Positions 1 through 9,143 of a stretch of 64,000 nucleotides of DNA are shown here, in pieces; within the stretch, counting starts at the first letter, position 1, and every line of letters starts with the position of its first letter. This DNA comes from Lysobacter_K koreensis (GTDB lineage Bacteria; Pseudomonadota; Gammaproteobacteria; Xanthomonadales; Xanthomonadaceae). The notes under the pieces are model-generated. The model was not told the origin of the DNA. It saw only the letters and a program-made list of their open reading frames with translations, and made no database searches. Location: NCBI RefSeq assembly GCF_042677045.1, contig NZ_JBHTIH010000003.1, positions 744,001 to 808,000 of the forward strand, written 5' to 3'. The position numbers and the translations under genes were made by a program.

Positions 1-793
1 CCAGCCACGCGTCGACGCGGTCCTCGGGCCAGCTCAGGAACGCGTCCTTGAACAGGCTGATCGGGTCGTAGGCGATCGGGCCGCGCACCGCGTCCTGGAA
101 GTCGAGCACGGCCGGGCCACCGTCGACCGGCATCAGGTTGCGCGGCATGTAGTCGCGGTGCACCAGCACCTGCGGCTGCGCGAGCGCGCTGTCGATCAGC
201 TGGCGGTAGACGAGGTCGAGCTTTTCCAGGTCGCCGCAGTCCAGCGACAGGCCCAGGTGGCGGCCGAGGTACCACTCGTCGAACAGGCGCAGCTCGCGTG
301 CCAGCAGTGCTTCGTCGTAGGCGGGCAGGTCGCTGGGGCAGGCGATCGCCTGCAGCTTGAGCAACTGGGCAACCGCCGCGTCGAGCAGTTCATCGGCGTT
401 GTGCAGGCCGATCACATGCAGGTAGGTGTCGGCGCCCAGGTCCTCGAGCAGCAGGAAGCCGGCCTCGACGTCCTGCGCGAGCACGCGCGGCACGCGCACG
501 CCGCCGGCTTCGAGCAGCGCGCGGACGCGCAGCCACGGCCGCACGTCCTCCTTGTCGGGCGGCGAGTCCATCACGATTACGCTGGTAGAAGCCGCACTGT
601 TGGGTGCCGCACTGCCGGAGGCTGCCCCACCCGGGATGATGCTGCCGGCGGCGGTGGCGCCACGCCAGTAGCTGCGGAAGCCGGCGTCGGTGGAGGCGCG
701 GTGCAGGTCGAACGTGGCATCGCCGGTCGCGGCGCGCGCCCAGGCCTGGCGCGCGAGTTCGCGTGTGGTCGGGGCGGGGGTAGGCAGGGTCAT
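1..793 (-). CDS. amgK: Aminoglycoside phosphotransferase-family sugar kinase, AmgK-like (3' part beyond window)
   Basis: Probable cytoplasmic kinase of the APH/choline kinase fold. The closest match I recognise is AmgK, which phosphorylates N-acetylmuramate/N-acetylglucosamine at C1 in cell-wall recycling. The frame opens at ATG 793 and runs off the left edge without a stop, about 264 codons. Visible hallmarks are the catalytic-loop motif VHRDYMPRNL and the metal-binding motif VLDFQDAVRGPIAYD, plus an early SVIVMDSPPDKED strand. Between the FRSYWRG strand and SVIVMD lies a roughly 23-residue Ala/Gly/Ser/Pro-rich insertion where I expect a short turn. The usual partner is a MurU-type nucleotidyltransferase, expected off the left edge. 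Substrate assignment is inferred from family resemblance; other APH-family kinases remain possible. Confidence 0.75.
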   Translation of the reverse strand, partial: MTLPTPAPTTRELARQAWARAATGDATFDLHRASTDAGFRSYWRGATAAGSIIPGGAASGSAAPNSAASTSVIVMDSPPDKEDVRPWLRVRALLEAGGVRVPRVLAQDVEAGFLLLEDLGADTYLHVIGLHNADELLDAAVAQLLKLQAIACPSDLPAYDEALLARELRLFDEWYLGRHLGLSLDCGDLEKLDLVYRQLIDSALAQPQVLVHRDYMPRNLMPVDGGPAVLDFQDAVRGPIAYDPISLFKDAFLSWPEDRVDAWL

Positions 794-1111
794 TCGGTCC
801 AGGCTCGTCGGGGAGGGCGCTGCGGCGCGGACCGCAAGCGCACAGGGTAAACGGCCCGGCGCGTGCCCGGGAATGCAGCGAGCGCCGGCACGCCGGTGTG
901 GTCGGCCGACGGCAGCACCGTGGAGCAGTCAGAATGGCGGAGCGGACACGGCGGCGGCTCGGGTACGCGATGCCGGCCGTCGGGATAACGCCACAGCGGG
1001 ACCGAACGGACGTCCGCTCGTGCGCTTGTCCCTTGCGCACTTCCAGCGCGGGCATGGCGTTCCGCTACTGCCCACCATCCCCGCGCCTGATCCGGTATCG
1101 AATCGCCGCCA
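794..1111. other. Divergent intergenic region amgK / TSUP permease
   Basis: 318 bases between two divergent genes. It should hold both promoters, but I see no confident -35/-10 pair, operator or repeat. Open frames crossing it have the arginine-rich composition of high-GC shadows. Confidence 0.5.
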
Positions 1112-1864
1112 ATGGAACTGCCCCCCGACTTCCTGCTCTACCTCGCGATCGGCTTTGCCGCGCAGCTGATCGACGGCGCGCTCGGGATGGCCTACGGCGT
1201 CACCGCGTCGAGCCTGCTGATCGGTGTCGGCGTGCCGCCGGCGCTCAGCAGCGCCACGGTGCACGCGGCGGAATGCTTCACCACCGGCACCTCGGCGCTC
1301 TCGCACCATGCGTTCGGCAACATCGACAAGCGCCTGTTCCGGCGCCTGTTGCTGCCCGGCGTGGTTGGCGCGGCGGTCGGTGCCTACGCATTGACGCGGC
1401 TGGACGGCGACGTGCTGAAGCCTTGGGTCGCCGGCTACCTGCTGCTGATCGGCGCGGTGATCGTGCTCAAGGCGTTCCGCGAAGTGCTCCCCCGCGAGGT
1501 CACCTCGCACCTCACCCCGCTGGGGTTTTTCGGCGCGCTGGTCGACGCGATCGGCGGCGGCGGCTGGGGACCGATCGTGTCCAGCAACCTGCTGGCGCGC
1601 GGCAACGAGTTCCGCGTGACGGTCGGCAGCGTCAATGCGGTCGAGTTCTTCGTCACCCTGACCGCGTCGCTGGTGTTCCTGCTGACGCTGGGGCTGGGCC
1701 ACTGGGAAATCATCGTCGCGCTGGCGCTCGGCGGCGTGGCCGCCGCGCCGCTGGGTGCGTGGCTGGTCAAGCACGTCAATCCCAAGCCGATGCTGTGTTT
1801 CGTCGGCCTGCTGGTGATCACGCTGAGCCTGCGCACGCTGCTCAAGCACTTCGGCTTGGTTTGA
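1112..1864 (+). CDS. TSUP (TauE/SafE) family membrane permease
   Basis: A 250-residue integral inner-membrane protein of the TauE/SafE/TSUP family, which moves sulfite, sulfoacetate, sulfate or related anions. It starts at ATG 1112 and shows about seven to eight hydrophobic segments. The two-fold TSUP glycine pattern is visible: AIGFAAQLIDGALGMAYG near residues 10-30 and its second copy GFFGALVDAIGGGGWGP near 135-155. It ends 13 bases before the cysD start and is probably co-transcribed with cysD-cysNC. That context makes a sulfur oxyanion (sulfate uptake or sulfite export) the likely substrate. The exact substrate and direction cannot be read from the sequence. Confidence 0.85.
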   Translation: MELPPDFLLYLAIGFAAQLIDGALGMAYGVTASSLLIGVGVPPALSSATVHAAECFTTGTSALSHHAFGNIDKRLFRRLLLPGVVGAAVGAYALTRLDGDVLKPWVAGYLLLIGAVIVLKAFREVLPREVTSHLTPLGFFGALVDAIGGGGWGPIVSSNLLARGNEFRVTVGSVNAVEFFVTLTASLVFLLTLGLGHWEIIVALALGGVAAAPLGAWLVKHVNPKPMLCFVGLLVITLSLRTLLKHFGLV

Positions 1865-1877
1865 GTCAGGATTCGCC

Positions 1878-2846
1878 GTGAACCTTCCTTTTCCTGCGAC
1901 GTCCGATCCCTCCGTGTCCAAGCCCGCCGTTTCACAGCTGCCCCATCCTGGCCTCAGCCACCTCGAACGCCTCGAGGCCGAGAGCATCCACATCCTGCGC
2001 GAGGTCGCGGCGAGCTTCCGCAACCCGGTGATGCTGTACTCGGTCGGCAAGGACAGCTCGGTGCTGCTCCATCTGCTGCTGAAGGCGTTCGCGCCGGCCA
2101 GGCCGCCGATCCCGCTGCTGCACGTCGACACCGGCTGGAAGTTCGCCGAGATGATCGCGTTCCGCGACCGCCGCGCGGCCGAGACCGGCGTCGAGCTGCG
2201 CGTGCACACCAACCCCGAAGGCGTCGCCCGCGGCATCGGCCCGGTCAGCCACGGCGCCAGCGTCCACACCGACGTGATGAAGACCCAGGCGCTGAAGCAG
2301 GCGCTCGACCAGCACGGCTTCGACGCCGCGATCGGCGGCGCGCGCCGCGACGAGGAGAAGTCGCGCGCGAAGGAACGCATCTTCTCGTTCCGCAGCGAAT
2401 CTCACCGCTGGGACCCGAAGAACCAGCGCCCCGAGCTGTGGAGCCTCTACAACACCCGCATCCACGCCGGCGAATCGGTGCGCGTGTTCCCGATCTCGAA
2501 CTGGACCGAGCTGGACGTGTGGCTGTACATCTACCGTGAGCAGATCCCGGTGCCATCGCTGTACCTGGCCGCGCCACGCCCGGTGGTCGAGCGCGACGGC
2601 GCGCTGATCCTGGTCGACGATGAACGCCTGCCACTGCGCGCGGGCGAAACCCCGCAGATCAAGCAGGTGCGCTTCCGCACCTTGGGTTGCTACCCGCTGA
2701 CCGGCGCGATCGAGTCCGGCGCCGACACCCTGGAGAAGGTCATCGCCGAGATGCTGGTCGCGACCACGTCCGAGCGCCAAGGCCGGATGATCGACCACGA
2801 CCCGTCGGCCTCGATGGAGAAGAAGAAGCAGGAGGGCTATTTCTGA
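1878..2846 (+). CDS. cysD: Sulfate adenylyltransferase subunit 2 (CysD)
   Basis: Catalytic subunit of ATP sulfurylase. It forms adenosine 5'-phosphosulfate from sulfate and ATP, driven by GTP hydrolysis in CysN. The 322-residue protein has the PP-loop-type motif YSVGKDSSVLLHL near residue 55, GGARRDEEKSRAKERIFSFR near 155, and the family's usual C-terminal end EKKKQEGYF. The chosen start is GTG 1878; no in-frame ATG lies close, and a second GTG at about 1914 is an alternative. The N-terminus is about 25 residues longer than typical CysD before the conserved LSHLERLEAESIHI. The stop overlaps the next start (TGATG at 2844-2848), so translation of cysD and cysNC is coupled. Confidence 0.95.
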   Translation: MNLPFPATSDPSVSKPAVSQLPHPGLSHLERLEAESIHILREVAASFRNPVMLYSVGKDSSVLLHLLLKAFAPARPPIPLLHVDTGWKFAEMIAFRDRRAAETGVELRVHTNPEGVARGIGPVSHGASVHTDVMKTQALKQALDQHGFDAAIGGARRDEEKSRAKERIFSFRSESHRWDPKNQRPELWSLYNTRIHAGESVRVFPISNWTELDVWLYIYREQIPVPSLYLAAPRPVVERDGALILVDDERLPLRAGETPQIKQVRFRTLGCYPLTGAIESGADTLEKVIAEMLVATTSERQGRMIDHDPSASMEKKKQEGYF

Positions 2847-4777
2847 TGTCGACCCCGATTCGAGAGGGCATCCACCAAGCCGGCATCGATGACGCATCCG
2901 CGGCGGTCGCGGCCTACTTGCGGCAGCATGAAACCAAGGGCCTGCTGCGCTTCATCACCTGCGGCAGTGTCGATGACGGCAAGAGCACGCTGATCGGCCG
3001 CCTGCTGCACGACACCAAGGGGTTGTTCGTCGACCAGCTGGCCGCGCTGGAGTCCGACAGCCGCCGCCACGGCACCCAGGGCGAGGAGATCGACTACGCG
3101 CTCCTGCTCGACGGCCTGGCGGCCGAACGCGAGCAGGGCATCACCATCGACGTCGCCTACCGTTTCTTCAGCACCGACAAGCGCAAGTTCATCGTCGCCG
3201 ACTGCCCGGGCCACGAGCAGTACACCCGCAACATGGCCACCGGCGCATCGACCGCGGACGTCGCGGTGGTGCTGGTGGATGCGCGCAAGGGCCTGCTCAC
3301 GCAGACGCGCCGGCACAGCTACATCGTCTCGTTGCTCGGCATCCGCCAGGTGGTGCTGGCGGTCAACAAGATGGACCTGGTCGGCTTCGATGCGGCGGTG
3401 TTCGAGGCGATCGCCGCCGAGTACCGCGCGCTCGCCGTGCAGCTCGGGATCGCCAACGTCACCGCGATCCCGCTGTCGGCCCTCAACGGCGACAACCTGC
3501 TGCAGCCCTCACAGGCCATGCCGTGGTACCACGGCCCGAGCCTGCTGGAGTGGCTGGAGACCGTCGACGTGGCGCGTGGCGACAGCGACGTCGGCTTCCG
3601 TCTGCCGGTGCAGTGGGTCAACCGCCCGGACCGCACCGATGAAGGCCGCAATTTCCGCGGCTTCGCCGGCACCATCGCCGCCGGCGAGGTGCACCCCGGC
3701 GACGAGGTCGTGGTGCTGCCGTCCGGGCGTCGCTCGAAGGTCGCGCGCATCGTCACCGATCGCGGCGATCTCGCAGTTGCCAGCACCGCGCAGGCGATCA
3801 CCCTGACCCTCGCCGACGAGCTCGACATCAGCCGCGGCGACGTCATCGCCAGCGCGGCGCGGCCGCCGCAGGTTGCCGACCAGTTCGCCGCGCACCTGCT
3901 GTGGATGGGCGAGCACGCGCTGCTGCCGGGCCGTCCGTACTGGCTGAAGATCGGCGCGCGCAACGTCGGCGCCAGCGTCACCGAGATCAAGCACAAGGTC
4001 GACGTCAACACCCAGGAGCATCTGGCCGCCAAGCACCTGGAACTCAACGAGGTCGGCTACTGCAACCTCTACCTCGACCAGCCGGTTGCGTTCGAGGCCT
4101 ACGCCGACAACCGCGAGCTCGGCGGTTTCATCCTGATCGACCGCCAGGACAACGCCACCGTTGCCGCCGGCACGCTCGATTTCGCGTTGCGCCGCGCCGG
4201 CAACATCCACTGGCAGCACGTCGACGTCGACAAGGCCTCGCGCGCGCGCAGCAAGGCGCAGGCGCCGCGCTGCGTGTGGTTCACCGGCCTGTCGGGCGCG
4301 GGCAAGTCGGCGATCGCCAACCTGGTCGAGAAACGCCTGCACGCGCTCGGCCACCACACCTACATCCTCGACGGCGACAACGTCCGCCACGGCCTCAACA
4401 AGGACCTGGGCTTCACCGACGAGGACCGCGTCGAGAACATCCGCCGCGTCGCCGAGGTCGCCAAGCTGATGACCGACGCCGGCCTGATCGTGCTGGTGAG
4501 CTTCATCTCGCCGTTCCGCGCCGAGCGGCGCCTGGCGCGCGAGCTGTTCGACGCCGGGGAGTTCATCGAGGTCCACGTCGACACGCCGCTGGCGGTCGCC
4601 GAGCAGCGCGACGTCAAGGGCCTGTACGCGAAGGCGCGCGCGGGGCAGATCCCCAACTTCACCGGCATCGATTCGCCGTACGAAGTACCGGAAGCGGCGG
4701 AACTGGTGCTCGACACGGTCGCCGAGAGCGCGGCGGCATTGGCCCAGCGGGTGGTGGCGCGAGTGCTGGGCGGGTGA
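2846..4777 (+). CDS. cysNC: Bifunctional sulfate adenylyltransferase subunit 1 / adenylylsulfate kinase (CysNC)
   Basis: Fusion of the CysN GTPase (residues about 1-440) and CysC APS kinase (about 470-643), so one polypeptide both drives APS synthesis and phosphorylates APS to PAPS. GTPase motifs are G1 GSVDDGKST near residue 38, G3 DCPGHEQ near 118 and G4 NKMD near 173. The kinase P-loop GLSGAGKSAIANLVEKRL is near residue 482, followed by DGDNVRHGLNKDLGF. The 643-residue length matches known CysNC fusions. The start is ATG 2846, overlapping the cysD stop; an in-frame extension further upstream lies inside cysD and is rejected. No cysH, cysI or cysJ is in the window. Confidence 0.96.
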   Translation: MSTPIREGIHQAGIDDASAAVAAYLRQHETKGLLRFITCGSVDDGKSTLIGRLLHDTKGLFVDQLAALESDSRRHGTQGEEIDYALLLDGLAAEREQGITIDVAYRFFSTDKRKFIVADCPGHEQYTRNMATGASTADVAVVLVDARKGLLTQTRRHSYIVSLLGIRQVVLAVNKMDLVGFDAAVFEAIAAEYRALAVQLGIANVTAIPLSALNGDNLLQPSQAMPWYHGPSLLEWLETVDVARGDSDVGFRLPVQWVNRPDRTDEGRNFRGFAGTIAAGEVHPGDEVVVLPSGRRSKVARIVTDRGDLAVASTAQAITLTLADELDISRGDVIASAARPPQVADQFAAHLLWMGEHALLPGRPYWLKIGARNVGASVTEIKHKVDVNTQEHLAAKHLELNEVGYCNLYLDQPVAFEAYADNRELGGFILIDRQDNATVAAGTLDFALRRAGNIHWQHVDVDKASRARSKAQAPRCVWFTGLSGAGKSAIANLVEKRLHALGHHTYILDGDNVRHGLNKDLGFTDEDRVENIRRVAEVAKLMTDAGLIVLVSFISPFRAERRLARELFDAGEFIEVHVDTPLAVAEQRDVKGLYAKARAGQIPNFTGIDSPYEVPEAAELVLDTVAESAAALAQRVVARVLGG

Positions 4778-4810
4778 GGCGTTCGCGGCCTGCTTGAGGC
4801 CGGGTCGTTG

Positions 4811-4836
4811 CCCCCCAAGGGGACTTCCTTGGGGGG
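4811..4836. repeat. Short palindrome with GGGGACTTCC centre (copy 1)
   Basis: A perfect 10-bp stem, CCCCCCAAGG with CCTTGGGGGG, and loop GGACTT, 33 bases after the cysNC stop. A related palindrome with the same GGGGACTTCC centre lies at 52636-52659. It could help end cysNC transcription, but no T-run follows. Confidence 0.6.
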
Positions 4837-4839
4837 GGC

Positions 4840-4910
4840 GTAGATCCGAGCCTGCTCGGATTGCTCTTTCCATCTCGCGCGAAAGGCAATTCGAGCAGGC
4901 TCGGATCTAC
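4840..4910. repeat. REPIN-like inverted repeat, family A copy 1
   Basis: Two inverted arms, GTAGATCCGAGCCTGCTCGG and its complement CGAGCAGGCTCGGATCTAC, separated by about 30 bases. Each arm is itself a small hairpin (CCGAGC-CT-GCTCGG), the architecture of a REP doublet. Other copies are at 26144-26214 and 28791-28859. Confidence 0.85.
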
Positions 4911-4941
4911 AAAAAAAAACACCCCGGCTATGGCCGGGGTG
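4911..4941 (-). terminator. Rho-independent terminator of the small membrane protein gene
   Basis: Read on the minus strand, a 9-bp stem CACCCCGGC/GCCGGGGTG (4920-4941) is followed directly by nine T residues (A-run at 4911-4919). It lies 27 bases after the stop of the gene ending at 4968. Confidence 0.9.
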
Positions 4942-4967
4942 CGTTTTGGTTCGAACCACCGCCGCGA

Positions 4968-5219
4968 TCAGGTGACCGGGCGCTTCGCGGTGCGGCTGCG
5001 GATCATCTCGTAGACGAACAGCAGCACGATCGCGCAGACGATCGAAATCGCGAAACCAATCACGCCGCCGCCGGCGTACAGCAGGCTGCCGATGTAGGCA
5101 CCGGCGATGCCGAGCAAGATGGTGAGGATCCAGCCCAAGGGATCGGCGCCGGGTTTGAAGAAACGTGCGAGGACACCAATAACCGCACCGATGATGATCG
5201 TGTACAGGATACCGCCCAT
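4968..5219 (-). CDS. GlsB/YeaQ/YmgE family small membrane protein
   Basis: An 83-residue, strongly hydrophobic protein of the transglycosylase-associated (GlsB/YeaQ/YmgE) family. It has three glycine-rich membrane segments with the family signature IIIGAVIGVLARFFKPG near residues 8-22 and GWILTILLGIAGAYIGSLL near 28-47. The start at ATG 5219 is chosen because AGGAGGGG sits at the right distance upstream. A longer in-frame extension upstream carries no signal of its own. The family's function is poorly known and is often linked to envelope stress. A strong terminator follows. Confidence 0.88.
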   Translation of the reverse strand: MGGILYTIIIGAVIGVLARFFKPGADPLGWILTILLGIAGAYIGSLLYAGGGVIGFAISIVCAIVLLFVYEMIRSRTAKRPVT

Positions 5220-5321
5220 AGCGTTCCCCTCCTGAGGGTGGTGGTGTTGCGCGGGCATCCTAGCCCGGCCGGGCGGGGACAAGCCAACGCGCGCGGGCGG
5301 GGGTTGCGCCGGACCGAAAGC

Positions 5322-5349
5322 AGCACACCCGGCGTGGGCCGGGTGTGCT
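5322..5349 (-). terminator. Hairpin after the M20 peptidase gene
   Basis: A perfect 12-bp stem AGCACACCCGGC/GCCGGGTGTGCT with loop GTGG, 23 bases beyond the stop of the minus-strand peptidase. There is no T-run, so termination efficiency is uncertain. Confidence 0.55.
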
Positions 5350-5371
5350 GGGGCGAGCACGCGCGGGTGGC

Positions 5372-6862
<1,491 letters not shown>

Positions 6863-7109
6863 GGGGGCCTCGGGGGAAGTGGGGAAGTGCGGGGGAGATG
6901 AAGAATCGGTGGGCTGCCCCGCAGTTTAGCGTCCCATGCCGGGGTAGGACTTTTCCGACCCCGGCCAGCGACGTCCCCCGAGCCCGCGGCTGCCGGTCCG
7001 ACGATACGGCGAACCGGGGGCGATGCCGACACTGGCCACACCGGCGGCATGACGCTCCAGGCCGGTCGACACGAGCCCCATTGCATCCCCGCCAACCAGG
7101 AGTCGCGCC

Positions 7110-7472
7110 ATGAAATCGTTCGCCACCACCCTCAAGTCACTGGTCCTGTCGCTGCTGCTTGCCGGCAGTGCGCTCTCGGCCAGCGCTTTCGCCGCCGAGA
7201 CGGTCAACATCAACTCCGCCGACGCCGCCACCATCGACCGCGTCCTGCTCAACGTCGGCCCGTCCAAGGCCGAGGCGATCGTCGCCTACCGCAAGGCCAA
7301 CGGCGCCTTCCGCAGCGCCGAGCAGCTGGCGCTGGTCAAGGGCATCGGCCTGAAGACGATCGAGAAGAACCGCGACCGCATCGTGGTCGGCGGCGGCGGC
7401 GCGGCCCGCAAGCCGGCGGCCGCCGCGCGCGTGGCACCGCGTGCCGCACCGCGCTCCACGGCCAAGCGCTGA
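7110..7472 (+). CDS. ComEA-like helix-hairpin-helix protein, exported
   Basis: A 120-residue protein with a signal peptide (residues 1-29, ending ASAFAAE) and one helix-hairpin-helix pair of the ComEA type: VNINSADAATIDRVLLNVG, then LALVKGIGLKTIEKNRD. In competence systems such periplasmic proteins bind incoming double-stranded DNA. The C-terminal 25 residues are an Ala/Pro/Arg-rich basic tail that could add DNA affinity. The start is ATG 7110, preceded by CCAGGAG. No other competence gene lies nearby, so a role in DNA uptake is inferred from the domain. Confidence 0.85.
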   Translation: MKSFATTLKSLVLSLLLAGSALSASAFAAETVNINSADAATIDRVLLNVGPSKAEAIVAYRKANGAFRSAEQLALVKGIGLKTIEKNRDRIVVGGGGAARKPAAAARVAPRAAPRSTAKR

Positions 7473-7685
7473 TCCAGACACTGCCGGCAGCGCACGGACG
7501 CGGTCGCCGGTAGCGCGTTCGGGCAAGGACGCCCGAGGAGTCGGGGGGAGTCCCTGGACATGGAAGTGCGCCGCCCCGTCGCAGAGGGACCTGCCGCGGG
7601 GTGGCATTCGTTTGCGCGCGCGCAGCCGCGCGCGGGGCTGGGTTGCAGCCAGCTAGACTTCGGCAACGCCCGCCGAGCCGCCGCG

Positions 7686-8291
7686 ATGCCAGTCCAGCAC
7701 AGCCCCTCGCGGGTGATTCCCGCCAACGAGTACCGCCGCGAGCGCTGGCGCAACCAGCTGGGCTGGACCCGCGAGGTCTGCCGCTCGCCCGAGCGCGATG
7801 ACTGGGACTGGCGCCTGTCGATCGCCGAGATCGAGCGCGATGCCGCGTTCTCCGCCTTCCCCGGGGTCGAGCGCGAGCTGGTATTGCTGTCGGGCAACGG
7901 CCTGCGCCTGCGCTTCGACGACGGCGAGGTTCACGAGCTGCAGCCGCCGCACGACAAGCTCCGCTTCGCTGGCGAACGCGGCGTCTCCGGCGAACTGCTC
8001 GACGGCCCGACCCACGACTTCAACCTGATGTGGCATCGCGACCGCGTGGACGCGCAGCTGTGGCACCGGCCGCTGGTCGGACCGATGGTGATCTTCGCCG
8101 AGCCGGGCACCACCTGGGCGGTGTACCTGATCGCGGGGCAGGCGCATTTCGCCGACGAGTCGGGCCTGCCGCCGCTCGCCGCCGGCGACACCGCGATCCT
8201 GGTCGCCGGCACCCAGCGGCTGCGACACGTGCTCGAAGGCGGTGGCGAGGCCTTGCTGATCCGGATTGCGCCGGTCGGCGTCGAAGTGTGA
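7686..8291 (+). CDS. HutD/Ves family protein
   Basis: A 201-residue cupin-like protein of the HutD/Ves family. Recognisable features are the opening RVIPANEYRRERWRNQLGWTRE, the DWRLSIAEIERDAAFSAFPG strand, the VLLSGNGLRL turn and the GPTHDFNLMWHRD motif. HutD is associated with histidine utilisation in some bacteria, but its biochemical activity is unknown. No hut genes are adjacent here. The start is ATG 7686, where similarity to the family begins; the open frame continues upstream with shadow-like composition. Confidence 0.85.
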   Translation: MPVQHSPSRVIPANEYRRERWRNQLGWTREVCRSPERDDWDWRLSIAEIERDAAFSAFPGVERELVLLSGNGLRLRFDDGEVHELQPPHDKLRFAGERGVSGELLDGPTHDFNLMWHRDRVDAQLWHRPLVGPMVIFAEPGTTWAVYLIAGQAHFADESGLPPLAAGDTAILVAGTQRLRHVLEGGGEALLIRIAPVGVEV

Positions 8292-8370
8292 CCCGGTAAG
8301 CCAAGCCGAGCCGTAAAGCGGGCCCGGCTGCCCGGCATCTCCAGCTACCATCCAGAAACCTTTTCTGTTC

Positions 8371-8453
8371 GTCATTCCTGCGAAGGCGGGAATCCAGGGA
8401 CGTTGCTTTCTAGGCGCTAGAAGTCACTGGATTCCCGCCTTCGCGGGAATGAC
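8371..8453. repeat. Long inverted repeat, family B (GTCATTCC...GCGAAGGCGGGAATCCAG)
   Basis: Two 27-base arms at 8371-8397 and 8427-8453, reverse complementary except for one base, with a 29-base spacer. It sits between convergent genes and could act as a bidirectional hairpin. A shortened relative (ATCCCGGC TTTC GCCGGGATGACGAGCAA) lies at 28901-28929. Repeats of this type are common in Xanthomonadaceae genomes. Confidence 0.85.
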
Positions 8454-8495
8454 GAGCAAAAGCGAGTTGCTCAGGCCTTCCCTGGAGCGGCGGGT

Positions 8496-9044
8496 TCAAG
8501 GCGCTGGGCTCGGGTCGTTCTTGTGCATCGGTACGAACTCGATGCTGAGTCCATCCCCCAGCGGGTGCTGGATCGGACTGCCCGACGCATAGCCGCATGC
8601 CTGGTAAAGCCGGACGCCCGGCAGCGTGGCCATGAGCGCGAAGCGGGTGAAGCCGCAGGCGCGCGCCTCGGCCTCGCAGCGCTCCAGGATCGCCCGGCCA
8701 ATGCCTTGACGGCCGTGCGCGGGATCGATGAAAAAGGCCCGGATCCGCGCCGCATCCACGCGTGGGTCGAGCTCACCGGCGTCGCGCTGCGCGTGGGCGT
8801 CGCCACCGAACAGGGTGCGCCGCCGGCTCCAGCCGCCGCAGCCCACGATCCGGCCCTCGTGCTCGGCGACGAAATAGGTGCCGTCGCTGACCAGCTGGGT
8901 ATCGAGCCCGAAGGTCCCGCGCAACGCGGCTTCGATCTGCCGTGGCGTGTAGTCCACGGCGCCGAACGCCCGCGCCGAGCGGGCGATCAGATCCTCGATC
9001 GCGAACAAGTCTTGCGCGGTTGCCTTGCGTAACGAGTGGCCCAC
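8496..9044 (-). CDS. GNAT family N-acetyltransferase
   Basis: A 182-residue acyltransferase of the GCN5-related fold. The acetyl-CoA loop is visible as the stretch from RIRAFFIDPAHG into RQGIGRAILERCEAEARACG (residues about 100-130), followed by the C-terminal GVRLYQACGY strand. The start is GTG 9044, preceded by AAGGGG. The gene is 99 bases downstream of the flavoreductase gene on the same strand and may be the last member of the iron operon. The acceptor substrate cannot be inferred. Confidence 0.85.
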   Translation of the reverse strand: MGHSLRKATAQDLFAIEDLIARSARAFGAVDYTPRQIEAALRGTFGLDTQLVSDGTYFVAEHEGRIVGCGGWSRRRTLFGGDAHAQRDAGELDPRVDAARIRAFFIDPAHGRQGIGRAILERCEAEARACGFTRFALMATLPGVRLYQACGYASGSPIQHPLGDGLSIEFVPMHKNDPSPAP

Positions 9045-9143
9045 GGCGACCCCTTGGCACGGAATTCATCGATCAGTGCCGCTCGCACGCGGCCGCAGGG
9101 GTGAATGGTGCCTGACGACTGCCTGCGATTGCTGCTGCCTGCC

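Noticed and set aside
4840..4941. Closely spaced palindromes considered as CRISPR or attC sites
   Set aside because: No regularly spaced direct repeats, no cas or integrase gene; the design fits a REP doublet followed by a terminator.
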